Below are positions 8,819 through 16,916 of a stretch of 64,000 nucleotides of DNA, one piece after another; within the stretch, counting starts at the first letter, position 1, and each line of letters starts with the position of its first letter. Origin of the DNA: Actinoplanes lutulentus (GTDB taxonomy: Bacteria; Actinomycetota; Actinomycetes; Mycobacteriales; Micromonosporaceae); the NCBI RefSeq assembly GCF_003259845.1, contig NZ_QLMJ01000008.1:1-64000 (forward strand), given 5' to 3'. The position numbers and the translations under genes are program-made. The notes below the pieces were generated by a model. The model saw nothing but the letters and a program-made list of their open reading frames with translations. It did no database searches and had not been told where the DNA came from.

Positions 8819-9541
8819 TCACCGGGCCGTGATGACCACGTTGTCGCGGTAGTGCCGCGTCTTCGCGTCGAAGGTCCCGCCACACGTGATCAACGTGAGC
8901 CGCACCGAACCGTCCCGGGCGAAATACTGCTCCAGCGGAACAGCCACCTTCCGGTACCGCTCGCGCGCCACCACCTCGAAGTCCCTGGTCACACCACCGA
9001 GACCGGTCAGCGTGACGACATCGCCGGCTTTGAGCGAACCGAGCCGGAAGAACACCCCTTTGCCCTGGTCAGCGGCATCCACATGCCCGGCCACCACGAT
9101 CGACCCGGCGACCGCCTCGAACCCCGGCCCGAACCGGTACCACCCGACCCGCCCCACATCCGCCGGCACCGCGAAGTCCCCGCTCCGCGCGTCGATGCCT
9201 ACGGCCTCGACAGCAGCGTCCACCCCGAGCGCCGGGATGCGTAGCCGGCTGGGTGCCTCAGCCGCGGCAACTGCCAGGTCAAGGCCGTCATTGATGGGTA
9301 CGCCCACCGAGCCCGACGGCCCCTGCGAGGCGGAACCGACCGAGGCCGAAGCAACCGAGGCCGAAGCAACCGAGGCCGAAGCAACCGAGGCGGATATCGG
9401 CGGCGCCCCGAAATCAGCGGCCGGCCGCGACCGCAGCATCACGACGGCGACCACCGCCACCAGAATCACCCCGGCAGCCACGATGAGCAGGGCACGCCCC
9501 GGCCGGAACCGGGACGCGCCCCCGTGCCCACTGATACTCAT
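8819..9541 (-). CDS. Class F sortase (cysteine transpeptidase)
   Basis: 240-residue membrane-anchored sortase. The start at 9541 (MSISGHGG) overlaps the upstream stop as TGATG. One membrane helix (about 15-36) and a low-complexity Ala-Ser-Val linker (about 48-72, from a 15-bp DNA repeat) lead to the catalytic domain. The catalytic residues are visible: His153 in VAGHVD, Cys220 in LITCGG and Arg232 in HYRDN. Class F enzymes of actinobacteria attach surface proteins to the cell wall by cutting LPxTG-like signals. The coupled upstream gene encodes a secreted DUF4397 protein with an LPWYG motif before its C-terminal helix, the obvious candidate partner, although the usual Thr is missing. Confidence 0.9.
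   Translation of the reverse strand: MSISGHGGASRFRPGRALLIVAAGVILVAVVAVVMLRSRPAADFGAPPISASVASASVASASVASASVGSASQGPSGSVGVPINDGLDLAVAAAEAPSRLRIPALGVDAAVEAVGIDARSGDFAVPADVGRVGWYRFGPGFEAVAGSIVVAGHVDAADQGKGVFFRLGSLKAGDVVTLTGLGGVTRDFEVVARERYRKVAVPLEQYFARDGSVRLTLITCGGTFDAKTRHYRDNVVITAR
9341..9385 (-). repeat. 15-bp tandem repeat inside sortase linker
   Basis: Three perfect copies of a 15-bp unit (CGAGGCCGAAGCAAC on the plus strand) with degenerate copies on both sides. It encodes a repeated Ala-Ser-Val pentapeptide-type linker between the membrane helix and catalytic domain. Copy number may vary between strains. Confidence 0.85.
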
Positions 9542-10377
9542 CAACGGCCGGCAACGACCCGGCGCCCGCGAGCGAACCGCGCCAGTCCGGCCATCATCAG
9601 CAGAATCCCGGCCGCTCCGACGCCGTACCACGGCAGCGCGACCCCCTGGTCGGCCTGCCCGCCGTCGCCACTGGGCACTCCGCCCGGCGCCGAGTGCAGC
9701 CCGCTGATCGTCTGCGCCACGATGTCGAGGGTCTTCGCCTCGGCCGAACCCACCGCGTACACGATCGTCGCGGTCCCCTCCTTCAGGTCGAGGTCGGCGG
9801 GCCCCAGGACTCGGGTGTCGGTCCCGGCCAGCACCACGTCCGCGGAGATCGAACCGGCGTCCACATCGGCCTTGGCCTCCTTAGGGTTGGTCAGCCCCTC
9901 GAACACCGGCGAACCGGCCGCCCGGACATCAACCGCCGGCGCCGCCGCGGTGTGCCGCACGATCAGCCGAGCCTTACCCGCCGCCAGCTTGGCGGTGTCG
10001 TTGACGAACGGCGTCAGCACCGGCTTGCCGTCCTCACCGAGGTGCGCCACCAGGCTGATGTTCGCGTCACCCGGCACGTCGGCGTCGTTGACGGTGAGCA
10101 GCGCGTCGCCGATGGCGTCACCGGGTTTGGTGAGCGCGATGTCGTACTGACCGGCCGCGAGACTGAGCGGACCGGCGACCTTGCCCGGCTCGAAGCCTTC
10201 GATCGTCTTCTCGCCGTTGACGTAGACGTCCACCGGCTGCCCCGGAATGCCGTGCACCACCGAGACTTTCGCATTTGCCCGTCCGGCGAACGCGAACGCT
10301 GGTGTGGCGGCCGTGCCGAGAGCGATCAGGACGACCGCTCCGGTTGCGGCCGCACGGCGAAGGTGAAGGATGCGCAT
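9541..10377 (-). CDS. Secreted DUF4397 surface protein, possible sortase substrate
   Basis: 278 residues. The start ATG at 10377 (MRILHLRR) has GAGGGAG upstream and opens a clear signal peptide ending near AFAFAG. The body carries two beta-rich segments of the DUF4397 family (VSVVHGIPGQPVDVYVNG near 33-50 and a second half with HTAAAPAVDVRA). The C-terminus has a Gly-rich spacer, LPWYG, a hydrophobic helix and an Arg-rich end (ARGRRVVAGR), the layout of a cell-wall sorting signal, but the fourth motif position is Tyr, not Thr. Its stop overlaps the sortase start by one base, so the two are translationally coupled. It is divergent from an ECF sigma factor gene. Confidence 0.85.
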   Translation of the reverse strand: MRILHLRRAAATGAVVLIALGTAATPAFAFAGRANAKVSVVHGIPGQPVDVYVNGEKTIEGFEPGKVAGPLSLAAGQYDIALTKPGDAIGDALLTVNDADVPGDANISLVAHLGEDGKPVLTPFVNDTAKLAAGKARLIVRHTAAAPAVDVRAAGSPVFEGLTNPKEAKADVDAGSISADVVLAGTDTRVLGPADLDLKEGTATIVYAVGSAEAKTLDIVAQTISGLHSAPGGVPSGDGGQADQGVALPWYGVGAAGILLMMAGLARFARGRRVVAGR

Positions 10378-10415
10378 CGGGACTCCCTCGAACACATGGT
10401 TGGGTGTTGTCCAGT

Positions 10416-10444
10416 CCTTCGCCGCGACAGCCCCATTTGGATGC
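10416..10444 (-). promoter_or_regulatory. Possible SigK-like ECF promoter of DUF4397 gene
   Basis: On the reverse strand, GCATCC (10439-10444) and CGAAGG (10416-10421) are 17 bp apart. The -35 resembles the CCATCC described for mycobacterial SigK; the -10 is only a partial match to CCGAAT. It is offered because the divergent gene is a SigK-like sigma factor. Confidence 0.3.
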
Positions 10445-10449
10445 GCCCA

Positions 10450-10482
10450 GAGAAAAGCCGGAGAAAACCTGGAGAAAACCCG
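10450..10482. repeat. Three 11-bp direct repeats in divergent promoter region
   Basis: GAGAAAAGCCG, GAGAAAACCTG and GAGAAAACCCG follow each other without gaps, so the units sit on the same DNA face one helical turn apart. The array lies between the DUF4397-sortase operon and the sigma/anti-sigma operon and reads like a tandem regulator-binding site. The protein that binds is unknown. Confidence 0.6.
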
Positions 10483-10561
10483 GAACAACGGCAATCCGGT
10501 GCATCCAGCCGGGGTCCGCCGAACGAACCACTGGGAGAACCTCTGTGCGGAAGGGAGGTCG

Positions 10562-11140
10562 ATGGGCTCCGACGACGAGCTCGCCGAACGGTTACGCGAC
10601 GGCGACGAGAAGGCTTTACGGACGGCCTATGACCGACATGGATCAGCCGTGCTCTACCTCGCCCAGCGGATGCTGGGCAACCGGGCCGATGCCGAGGACG
10701 TCACCCAGGTGACGTTCGTGGCGGCGTGGGCGGGCCGGGACACGTTCGATCCGCAGCGTGGCACGATGCTGGGCTGGCTGCTCGGTATCGCACGGCGCAA
10801 GGCCGTCGATCGCTTGCGCTCCGCCGCGCGCGACGAGCGAGTGACCGAGACGGTACGCGCACAGCTCGCCCCGCCCGACGACAAGGAAACCCCGGAGCGG
10901 GTCGTCGACCGGCTCGTGGTCGCCGACGAGCTGGGCCGGCTGCCGGACGAGCAGCGGCGAACCCTGGAGCTGGCGTTCTTCGACGATCTCACCCACCCAC
11001 AGATAGCCGCCGTCACCGGATTGCCTCTCGGTACGGTCAAGAGTCATATCCGCCGTGGAATGGCTGTCCTGCGACGTCGTTGGGAGGTGGACGGTGCAGC
11101 ATCTGGATCCCGATCGGCTGGTCCTTCTCGCGCTCTCTGA
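10562..11140 (+). CDS. ECF sigma factor, SigK-like
   Basis: 192-residue extracytoplasmic-function sigma factor. ATG at 10562 is chosen for the strong AAGGGAGG eight bases upstream; longer in-frame starts overlap the divergent gene. Region 2 (about 10-80) includes AEDVTQVTFVAAW and a GWLLGIARRKAVDRLRS stretch for -10 recognition. Region 4 (about 115-170) holds the helix-turn-helix HPQIAAVTGLPLGTVKSHIR. The end overlaps the anti-sigma gene by 47 nt. The RskA-like partner points to the SigK group, controlled by regulated proteolysis of the anti-sigma factor. Likely targets are itself, the DUF4397-sortase operon and perhaps the fasciclin gene at 20.9 kb. Confidence 0.92.
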   Translation: MGSDDELAERLRDGDEKALRTAYDRHGSAVLYLAQRMLGNRADAEDVTQVTFVAAWAGRDTFDPQRGTMLGWLLGIARRKAVDRLRSAARDERVTETVRAQLAPPDDKETPERVVDRLVVADELGRLPDEQRRTLELAFFDDLTHPQIAAVTGLPLGTVKSHIRRGMAVLRRRWEVDGAASGSRSAGPSRAL

Positions 11141-11822
11141 GGAGCAGTTCGACCTCGACGAGTCGGATCATCTGGCTCAGTGCGCCGGCTGCCGGTACGA
11201 ACTGGACGCGTTGCGCGACGTCGCCGAGATCGGCGCCGAGGTTCAGGGGATGCGTGATCTGCCGGCCCCGCCGGAACGGGTCTGGCGGGCAATCGAGGCC
11301 GAGGTCACCGTTGCTTCGACACGGCCACTGCGGTCGGTTTCGGACAGTGCTTTACGCGTACCGCAGGGGGTTGAAAGGCGGAAGCGGGCCGCCTGGCTCA
11401 AGCCGGTCCTGGCTGCGGCGGCAGCCGCAGTGCTTGCGGTGGCGGGGACGGTGACCGTGACGCGGTTGCTGGACCGGCCGGCGGCCGAACAGGTGACCGC
11501 GCGGGCGACGCTGAGTCCGCTGCCGGCGGTGAACGCAGCCGCAGGTGGGAGTGTGCGGGTGCTCTCCGACGGGGTGATGCGCATCGATGTACGGAACCTG
11601 CCGCTGACCACCGGTTTCCACGAGGTGTGGCTGATCGATCCGGACGATGTCACGAAGATGGTGGCTCTCGGCACGCTGCCGGACGCGGCCGACGTGGTGC
11701 TGCCGGTGCCGCCCGGGACTGATCTGAATCGGTATCGGCTTGTCGATGTCAGCGACGAGCCGCACGACGGCGACGCCACGCATTCGGGGCGAAGCCTGCT
11801 GCGGGGAACGTTGACCTATTAG
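11094..11822 (+). CDS. RskA-like zinc-finger anti-sigma factor
   Basis: 242-residue membrane anti-sigma factor. Start GTG at 11094 has GGGAGG upstream and lies inside the sigma gene, giving coupled synthesis. The N-terminal cytoplasmic ZAS motif is His26-x3-Cys30-x2-Cys33 (HLAQCAGC). One membrane helix spans about 102-122 after an Arg/Lys-rich cluster, and the outer domain (about 130-242) is of the RskA C-terminal type (GFHEVWLIDPDDV, MVALGTLPDAADVVLPVP). In the known systems this protein holds its sigma factor at the membrane until site-1/site-2 proteolysis frees it. The gene order sigma then anti-sigma is standard. Confidence 0.92.
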   Translation: MQHLDPDRLVLLALSEEQFDLDESDHLAQCAGCRYELDALRDVAEIGAEVQGMRDLPAPPERVWRAIEAEVTVASTRPLRSVSDSALRVPQGVERRKRAAWLKPVLAAAAAAVLAVAGTVTVTRLLDRPAAEQVTARATLSPLPAVNAAAGGSVRVLSDGVMRIDVRNLPLTTGFHEVWLIDPDDVTKMVALGTLPDAADVVLPVPPGTDLNRYRLVDVSDEPHDGDATHSGRSLLRGTLTY

Positions 11823-11919
11823 CGGCAATGGCGGGGTGGGCGTTGTCAGTCCGCCCCGCCCAGGCCGCCCACCACGCCGACCGCATCTCGGCGGCACTGG
11901 TCAGGATGCTCAGCCGCCG

Positions 11920-13128
11920 TCAGGCCGCCGAAGGCGTGACAGGCAACTCCGCGGGCCGCGCGAAGTGATAGCCCTGGGCGCAGTCCACACCGATCTCGGC
12001 GAGCCGGGCGCTCTCCGATGGGGACTCCACACCCTCGGCGATCAGGGTCGCGCCGATCCGGACGGCGAAGTCGTTCAACGACCGGGCCAGCGCGATCTTC
12101 ACGATGTCGGTGTCGACGTCACGGACCAGGCTGATGTCCAGCTTGATGATGTCGGGCCGCAGCTTGAGCACATGATGCAGACTCGCGTACCCCGCCCCCG
12201 CATCGTCGATGCTCAGCCGGATCCCGGCCCGGCGCAGCGAGTCCAGCGCGCCGGTCAGCAAGTCGTAGTTCTCCACCTGGGCGTGCTCGGTGATCTCCAC
12301 GGTGAGCCCGGTGCCGGCATGCGCCAGAAGGGTGTCGCGGACCTCGGCGTCGAGCAGCGCCTCGGCGGATAGGTTCACCGCCAGCCACGTGCCGTCCGGC
12401 AGATCGGGCAGCCGGCGCACCGCCTGACGCAGCGCCAGCAGCTCCAGGGCCACGCCGAGTCCGCATCGCGCCGCCTCCGCGAACGCGATGTCCGGCCGCG
12501 CGAACACCTCCGGATCGAACCGCGCCAGCGCCTCGAAACCCACCGTCTCACGATCACGCAGCCTGACCACCGGCTGAAAAACCATCCGGACCGATTCACG
12601 ATCAAGAACATTTTGTACGGTCCTGCGCGCCACCGCCGCGGCATGCCGTTCCTGCGCGACCGGGCTGCTCATGTGGTCACTGATCACGTCCGCGATCAGG
12701 CCCATGTACCGCACCGACTGGTCGTCGAGCGACGGATCGGGATACCGGCTGATGCAGCACAGCATGCCCGCGACGTCGCCGTCCGGCCCGCGCCACGGCA
12801 CGCCGACGTAGGAGCCGATCCGCAGGTCACGGGTGGAGGCGAGGTCGCGGGCCACCGGATGCCGGCGGGCGTCGTTGACGACACCGGGAAGCGCGCCGGA
12901 GAGGACCCGCTCGCAGTACGAGTCCTTGAGATCCCGGCCCTGCCCGACCTGAACGCGCATCGCCTCGACCGCCCCGGTCGCCGCACAGATCATCTGCTGG
13001 TCGGCGACGAACGCCGAGACAAAAGCAACGTCAACCCCGAGATGCGTCCGTACGAGGTTCAGCAGGCGGTCGACCTCGGCGATGTCGGCGAGACCGGGCT
13101 GCCAGGGCGTGGTCTCGAGTGTTTGCAC
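11920..13128 (-). CDS. GAF-EAL cyclic-di-GMP phosphodiesterase
   Basis: 402-residue soluble protein. Residues about 20-155 form a GAF sensor domain (ICAATGAVEAMRVQVGQGRD; CERVLSGALPGVVNDARRHP). Residues about 170-395 form an EAL domain. Residues needed for c-di-GMP hydrolysis are present: Glu of FEAL (199-201), NLSAEAL, EITEH (278-282), IDDAGAGYAS (308-316), KLD (329-331), AEGVE (364-368) and QGYHFARP (385-392), so it is probably active. No GGDEF domain is seen. It likely links a small-molecule or redox signal to c-di-GMP, which controls development in filamentous actinobacteria. It lies alone, with a MerR gene 44 bp upstream on the same strand. Confidence 0.92.
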   Translation of the reverse strand: MQTLETTPWQPGLADIAEVDRLLNLVRTHLGVDVAFVSAFVADQQMICAATGAVEAMRVQVGQGRDLKDSYCERVLSGALPGVVNDARRHPVARDLASTRDLRIGSYVGVPWRGPDGDVAGMLCCISRYPDPSLDDQSVRYMGLIADVISDHMSSPVAQERHAAAVARRTVQNVLDRESVRMVFQPVVRLRDRETVGFEALARFDPEVFARPDIAFAEAARCGLGVALELLALRQAVRRLPDLPDGTWLAVNLSAEALLDAEVRDTLLAHAGTGLTVEITEHAQVENYDLLTGALDSLRRAGIRLSIDDAGAGYASLHHVLKLRPDIIKLDISLVRDVDTDIVKIALARSLNDFAVRIGATLIAEGVESPSESARLAEIGVDCAQGYHFARPAELPVTPSAA

Positions 13129-13172
13129 GGGTGCACTGTCGGCGGGGCCCGCACCGGTCTGAGGTTTTCCGG

Positions 13173-13550
13173 TCAGATCTTGACGCAGCCGCTCGCCGGG
13201 TTCTCCGACAGCTCGATCACCGCGTCCAGGCGGTCCCGGGTGCGCGTCAACCCGGCGATCTGCTCGTCGATCCGCGCCCGCTCGGCGGCCAGCCGAGCCC
13301 GCGACTCCGGCGTGTTGACCTGCGCCTCGACGCAGGGCAGCAGCTCGACGATGGTTTTGCTGGACAGTCCGGCCTCGTACAGCATCTGGATGAGTTTCAC
13401 CCGCTCGATCGCGGGCGACCGATAGTGCCGCTGCCCGCTGTCACTGCGACCGGCGGTGATCAGGCCCTGCTCCTCGTAGTAGCGCAGCGCCCGCACGCTG
13501 ACGCCGGCCTCTGCCGCCAACTCACCGATACGCACTGTGACCCCCACCAT
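13173..13550 (-). CDS. MerR-family transcriptional regulator
   Basis: About 125 residues with an N-terminal winged helix (VRIGELAAEAGVSVRALRYY, then EEQGLI and GQRHYR) and a dimerisation helix rich in Arg/Glu. There is no cysteine cluster for metal binding; the single C-terminal Cys is near SGCVKI. The start is uncertain: ATG at 13550 or GTG at 13535 (VRIGE). It is divergent from an SDR gene. A palindrome (13562-13577) between them fits MerR-type control of the SDR promoter. Members sense aldehydes, oxidants or drugs; an SDR target suggests carbonyl or xenobiotic stress. Confidence 0.9.
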   Translation of the reverse strand: MVGVTVRIGELAAEAGVSVRALRYYEEQGLITAGRSDSGQRHYRSPAIERVKLIQMLYEAGLSSKTIVELLPCVEAQVNTPESRARLAAERARIDEQIAGLTRTRDRLDAVIELSENPASGCVKI

Positions 13551-13555
13551 AGAAC

Positions 13556-13587
13556 TTGCCTCTGACGTCAACGTCAGGTTCTAGCGT
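13556..13587 (+). promoter_or_regulatory. MerR-type promoter and operator of SDR gene
   Basis: TTGCCT (13556-13561) and TAGCGT (13582-13587) are 20 bp apart. The long spacer is filled by the dyad CTGACGT-CA-ACGTCAG (13562-13577). Overlong spacers with a central dyad are typical of MerR-activated promoters. The predicted transcript starts within about two bases of the SDR ATG, so the mRNA would be leaderless. Confidence 0.6.
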
Positions 13588-13594
13588 AGCTCCC

Positions 13595-14302
13595 ATGCAG
13601 ATCAACGGAGCAAACGTCCTGGTCACCGGCGCGAACCGCGGCCTCGGACGGCAGTTCGCCCAGTCCCTTCTCGCCCGCGGCGCCGCCAAGGTCTACGCCA
13701 CCGCGCGCCGCCCGGAGCTCATCGACGTACCCGGAGTCATCCCGCTACGCCTCGACATCACCGACCCCGCGTCGGTGGCGGCCGCCGCGGCCGAGGCCAC
13801 CGACGTCCAGATCCTGATCAACAACGCCGGCATCTCGACCGGCGCCAACCTGATCAGCGGCGACCTGGCGGTGATCCGCAGCGAGATGGACACCCACTTC
13901 TACGGCACGCTGAACATGATCCGCGCGTTCGCACCCCAGCTGGCCGGCGGCGCGATCCTCAACGTCCTGTCCGCGATCTCCTGGCTCGCCTACGACGGGG
14001 CCGGCGCCTACCACGCGGCGAAGGCTGCCGAGTGGGCGCTGACCAACGCCGCCCGCCTGGAGCTGGCGAAACAGCGAACCCTGGTGACCGGCCTGCACCT
14101 GGGCGCCGCCGACACCGACATGATGGCCTGGTACGAAGGCGACAAAACCGCCCCGGACGTGGTGGTGAAGGCCGCCCTGGACGGCATCGAGGAGGACCGG
14201 CCCGAGGTCCTCGCCGACGCGTGGAGCCGCCAGGTGAAGGCCTGGCAGTCCGAGGACCCGAGCGTCATCTACCGCGAGGCCGCGGCAGCCCTCACCGCTT
14301 AA
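13595..14302 (+). CDS. Short-chain dehydrogenase/reductase (SDR)
   Basis: 235-residue classical SDR. NAD(P)-binding TGANRGLG is at residues 11-18, NNAG at 76-79, the catalytic Ser is near 126-129 (LSAISW), and the YHAAK motif places Tyr139 and Lys143. Arg41-type basic residues after beta-2 (TARRPE) suggest NADPH preference. ATG at 13595 is chosen because the -10-like element ends eight bases before it; no ribosome-binding site is visible, consistent with a leaderless mRNA. It is controlled in all likelihood by the divergent MerR regulator. The substrate is unknown. Confidence 0.92.
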   Translation: MQINGANVLVTGANRGLGRQFAQSLLARGAAKVYATARRPELIDVPGVIPLRLDITDPASVAAAAAEATDVQILINNAGISTGANLISGDLAVIRSEMDTHFYGTLNMIRAFAPQLAGGAILNVLSAISWLAYDGAGAYHAAKAAEWALTNAARLELAKQRTLVTGLHLGAADTDMMAWYEGDKTAPDVVVKAALDGIEEDRPEVLADAWSRQVKAWQSEDPSVIYREAAAALTA

Positions 14303-15393
14303 CCCGCGGTCAGCTCGAACTCGGCGCGCGCCGACACCACCCCGTTCACCTGCAACGCCACCCCGTGCGGCCCGGCGTAGTAGCGCCGCGTCGTGATCGG
14401 CCGGAACGAGTGCTCCCGCACGACGCGCAGCTCCTCGCCCGGCTCCAGCGTGCGGGTGGTCAGCTTGAACGTCTTCCCGCTCTGCGACCCGTCGGCCTTG
14501 CGGTGGTAGATCACGTAGTCCACCGCGATCCGCGCCGCCTCCGTACCCGTGTTGCGCAACACGACCGAGAAGCCCAGTACCCCGCCGACGGCCACGGTCG
14601 CCTCTTCCAGGACCGGTCCTTCGACGTCGATCGTGGCAGGAGCAAACCCGAGCGTCGCTAACGCTCCCGGGTGGCCCTTCTTCACGAGGGTACGCAGACC
14701 GCGCCGCACCACCGACGCCGTATGCGCGTCAGCCGCGGCCAGCCACCGGCCCGCCGTCTCCACGACGAGCTCAGGCTGGTCGCGGCTCAGATCGTTGAGG
14801 TGGTTGCCGACCGAGCGCCGCACGTATTCGCTGTCGTCGCGATACAGCGCGTCCAGGATCGGCACGGTCACCCCGGCCCGGCTGATCACCTCGGGCACCC
14901 GGATCGACCAGGGCAGATAGGGCCGCGTCCCCTCGGAGGCGAGCCGCCGCACGTCCAGGTCATCGGAAGCGGTCCAGCCCTGCACGATCTGCAGGGCCCG
15001 GTCCAGGTCGTGCCGCAGCAGCGTACGAATCGCGAACTCCGCCGTGAGCCGCCCGGTCAGCTCCGCCAGCAGAGCCATCGCGTCGTCGAAGGCGTCCTCG
15101 CCGCCGTCAGCGACGGCTTTCGCCGCGACCGCGCTGGTCACCGGCCAGACCATCCAGCCGGTCAGCAGCGGCGCACTGCCCCGGACGATCTCGGCGAACC
15201 GCGCGTAGTCCCCGGGCAGATCAGCGAGCAGGGCGTCCCGCAGCAGGTCGGCCCGCTCCCGCAGCGCCAGCCCGTCCAGCCCGCGACCGGCCTCGGCCAG
15301 ATGCGTGAGCCCCGCCGACGGCACCACACTGCGGACAGCGCCGATCAACCCCTCAGCGGCCCGAGCATTGATCAGCTGATCTGCGAACGGCAT
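14299..15393 (-). CDS. AlkC-like DNA alkylation repair protein
   Basis: 364 residues; ATG at 15393 (MPFADQLINARAAEG) with GGAGGACG upstream. Residues about 1-260 form a helical HEAT-like repeat fold of the AlkC/AlkD type (EDAFDDAMALLAELTGRLTA; YVRRSVGNHLNDLSRDQP). Residues about 270-364 look like an immunoglobulin-like beta domain (GFSVVLRNTGTEAARIAVDY), which AlkC-type glycosylases carry. Such enzymes remove N3-alkylated purines without base flipping. Its stop overlaps the stop region of the convergent SDR gene by four bases. No ada or alkA neighbour is visible. Confidence 0.85.
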   Translation of the reverse strand: MPFADQLINARAAEGLIGAVRSVVPSAGLTHLAEAGRGLDGLALRERADLLRDALLADLPGDYARFAEIVRGSAPLLTGWMVWPVTSAVAAKAVADGGEDAFDDAMALLAELTGRLTAEFAIRTLLRHDLDRALQIVQGWTASDDLDVRRLASEGTRPYLPWSIRVPEVISRAGVTVPILDALYRDDSEYVRRSVGNHLNDLSRDQPELVVETAGRWLAAADAHTASVVRRGLRTLVKKGHPGALATLGFAPATIDVEGPVLEEATVAVGGVLGFSVVLRNTGTEAARIAVDYVIYHRKADGSQSGKTFKLTTRTLEPGEELRVVREHSFRPITTRRYYAGPHGVALQVNGVVSARAEFELTAG

Positions 15394-15668
15394 GGCGAAA
15401 CGTCCTCCCAGCTGGATTCCGGCGACACCGCCGGATGCCCACCATGATCTCCCCTCACCGCCCTGAAGAAAGGCACCACCCCGTAGTGCGACAGCCCCGG
15501 CGCCACCGCCGACTCGCCGGGTCCTCGCCGCTCCAGGATTCAACCCGGCTGGGTCCGGAACCGAGGCCCACGATCACGCAGGCCCGGCCAGTGTGTCGAT
15601 TTCGGGTTCGATACGCGCCCCAACTCGACACACGGTTGGTGGCGGGCTCGCGGGGGTAGCCCAGTGCC

Positions 15669-16916
15669 GTGCCAGCCGAGCAGGAGTCTGAAACCGCGTC
15701 CGGACCGTCGTCCGAGGACCGTGAACGCCTTGACCGCGAGGATCGGGAGGAGCGGGAACTCGTCCGCGAACCGGATGAGAATCACGAGACGAATCGGTCG
15801 GCGACCCGGCTCGAGCTCTTCTTCGACCTGGCGTTCGTGCTGTTCGTGGCCGGCTGCGCCAACATGCTGGCCAAGGACGAGACGGCTGCCGGCGGGCTGA
15901 AGTTCGCGGCAGTGCTCGCGGTCGGCTGGTGGGCATGGGCCAGCGCCACGCTGTACGCCAACCGGTTCGACACCGACGACGCGATCTTCCGGCTGCTCAC
16001 GCTGATCGGCATGGGCGGCGTGATCGTGATGGCCGCGTCGGCCGATCAGGTCACCGGATCGGCCGGCGCGTGGTTCGCCCTCGGGTACGTGACCCTGCGG
16101 ATCGCGCTGGTCGTCGGCTATCTGCGCGTGTGGCGGACGCTGCCGGAAACGCGGTCGGGCATCAAGCCGTACCTGATCGGCCACGCGGCCGGCGCCGGCT
16201 TCTGGCTGGTCTCGCTGATGGTGGCGGCTCCGGGCCGGTACGCCCTCTGGGCGGTCGGGGTGCTGGTCGACGTGATCGGCCCGGCCGTGGCAGCGCGGCT
16301 GCCGGACGCACCGCCGCTGCACATGGAGCACCTGCCGGAACGGTTCGGCCTCTTCGTCATCCTGCTGCTCGGTGAGTCCATCGCCGCGACCGTGCACGGT
16401 CTGCACGACGGCAAGTGGGCGGCCGGTGTGGTGGGCACCGCCCTCGCCGCGTTCCTGCTGGCCGCCGCCCTGTGGTGGTCCTACTTCGACCTGTCCGGCG
16501 GCGCCGCGAAGCGCCGGCTCGTGCAGGAGGGCGATCGGACGCACGAGGGCGTACACGACTTCTACGTGTACGCCCATCTGCCGGTCGCGGTCAGCCTCGC
16601 CGCGGTGGCCGTCGGTCTGGAACACGCCATCGTGCACGGCGCGGAAGGCCACCTCAGTTCCGGCACCCGCTGGGTGCTCGGGGCGGGCCTGGCCGGCTAT
16701 CTGCTCAGCGCCGCGTTGATCCAGGGCGTGCTCTCGCATCGGTACCGGGCTGTCCTGATCTGGCCGGGTCTCGGTGTCCCGGCCATCGCGGTGATCATGG
16801 TGCTCGATCTCGCGCCCGCCGTGCTGGTCGGACTCTGCGCGGCGGTGCTGATCGCCGGCGTCGCCACCGGTGTCCGCCAGCACCGGCACGGCGAGATCAA
16901 GGTCGCCAAGGTCTGA
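15669..16916 (+). CDS. LtrA family (low temperature requirement A) membrane protein
   Basis: 415 residues. A charged N-terminal tail (about 1-38) precedes the family hallmark ATRLELFFDLAFVLF (about 41-55) and roughly ten membrane helices. GLFVILLLGESIAATVHGL near 230 is the second conserved family block. LtrA was named for Listeria growth at low temperature, but the biochemical role is unknown. GTG at 15669 is used; an alternative GTG five bases upstream is out of frame. The stop codon directly abuts that of the convergent PRC-barrel gene (TGATCA). Confidence 0.88.
   Translation: MPAEQESETASGPSSEDRERLDREDREERELVREPDENHETNRSATRLELFFDLAFVLFVAGCANMLAKDETAAGGLKFAAVLAVGWWAWASATLYANRFDTDDAIFRLLTLIGMGGVIVMAASADQVTGSAGAWFALGYVTLRIALVVGYLRVWRTLPETRSGIKPYLIGHAAGAGFWLVSLMVAAPGRYALWAVGVLVDVIGPAVAARLPDAPPLHMEHLPERFGLFVILLLGESIAATVHGLHDGKWAAGVVGTALAAFLLAAALWWSYFDLSGGAAKRRLVQEGDRTHEGVHDFYVYAHLPVAVSLAAVAVGLEHAIVHGAEGHLSSGTRWVLGAGLAGYLLSAALIQGVLSHRYRAVLIWPGLGVPAIAVIMVLDLAPAVLVGLCAAVLIAGVATGVRQHRHGEIKVAKV

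Noticed and set aside
9341..9385. CRISPR-like short repeats
   Set aside because: The 15-bp units are adjacent without spacers, lie in frame inside the sortase gene and encode a linker.
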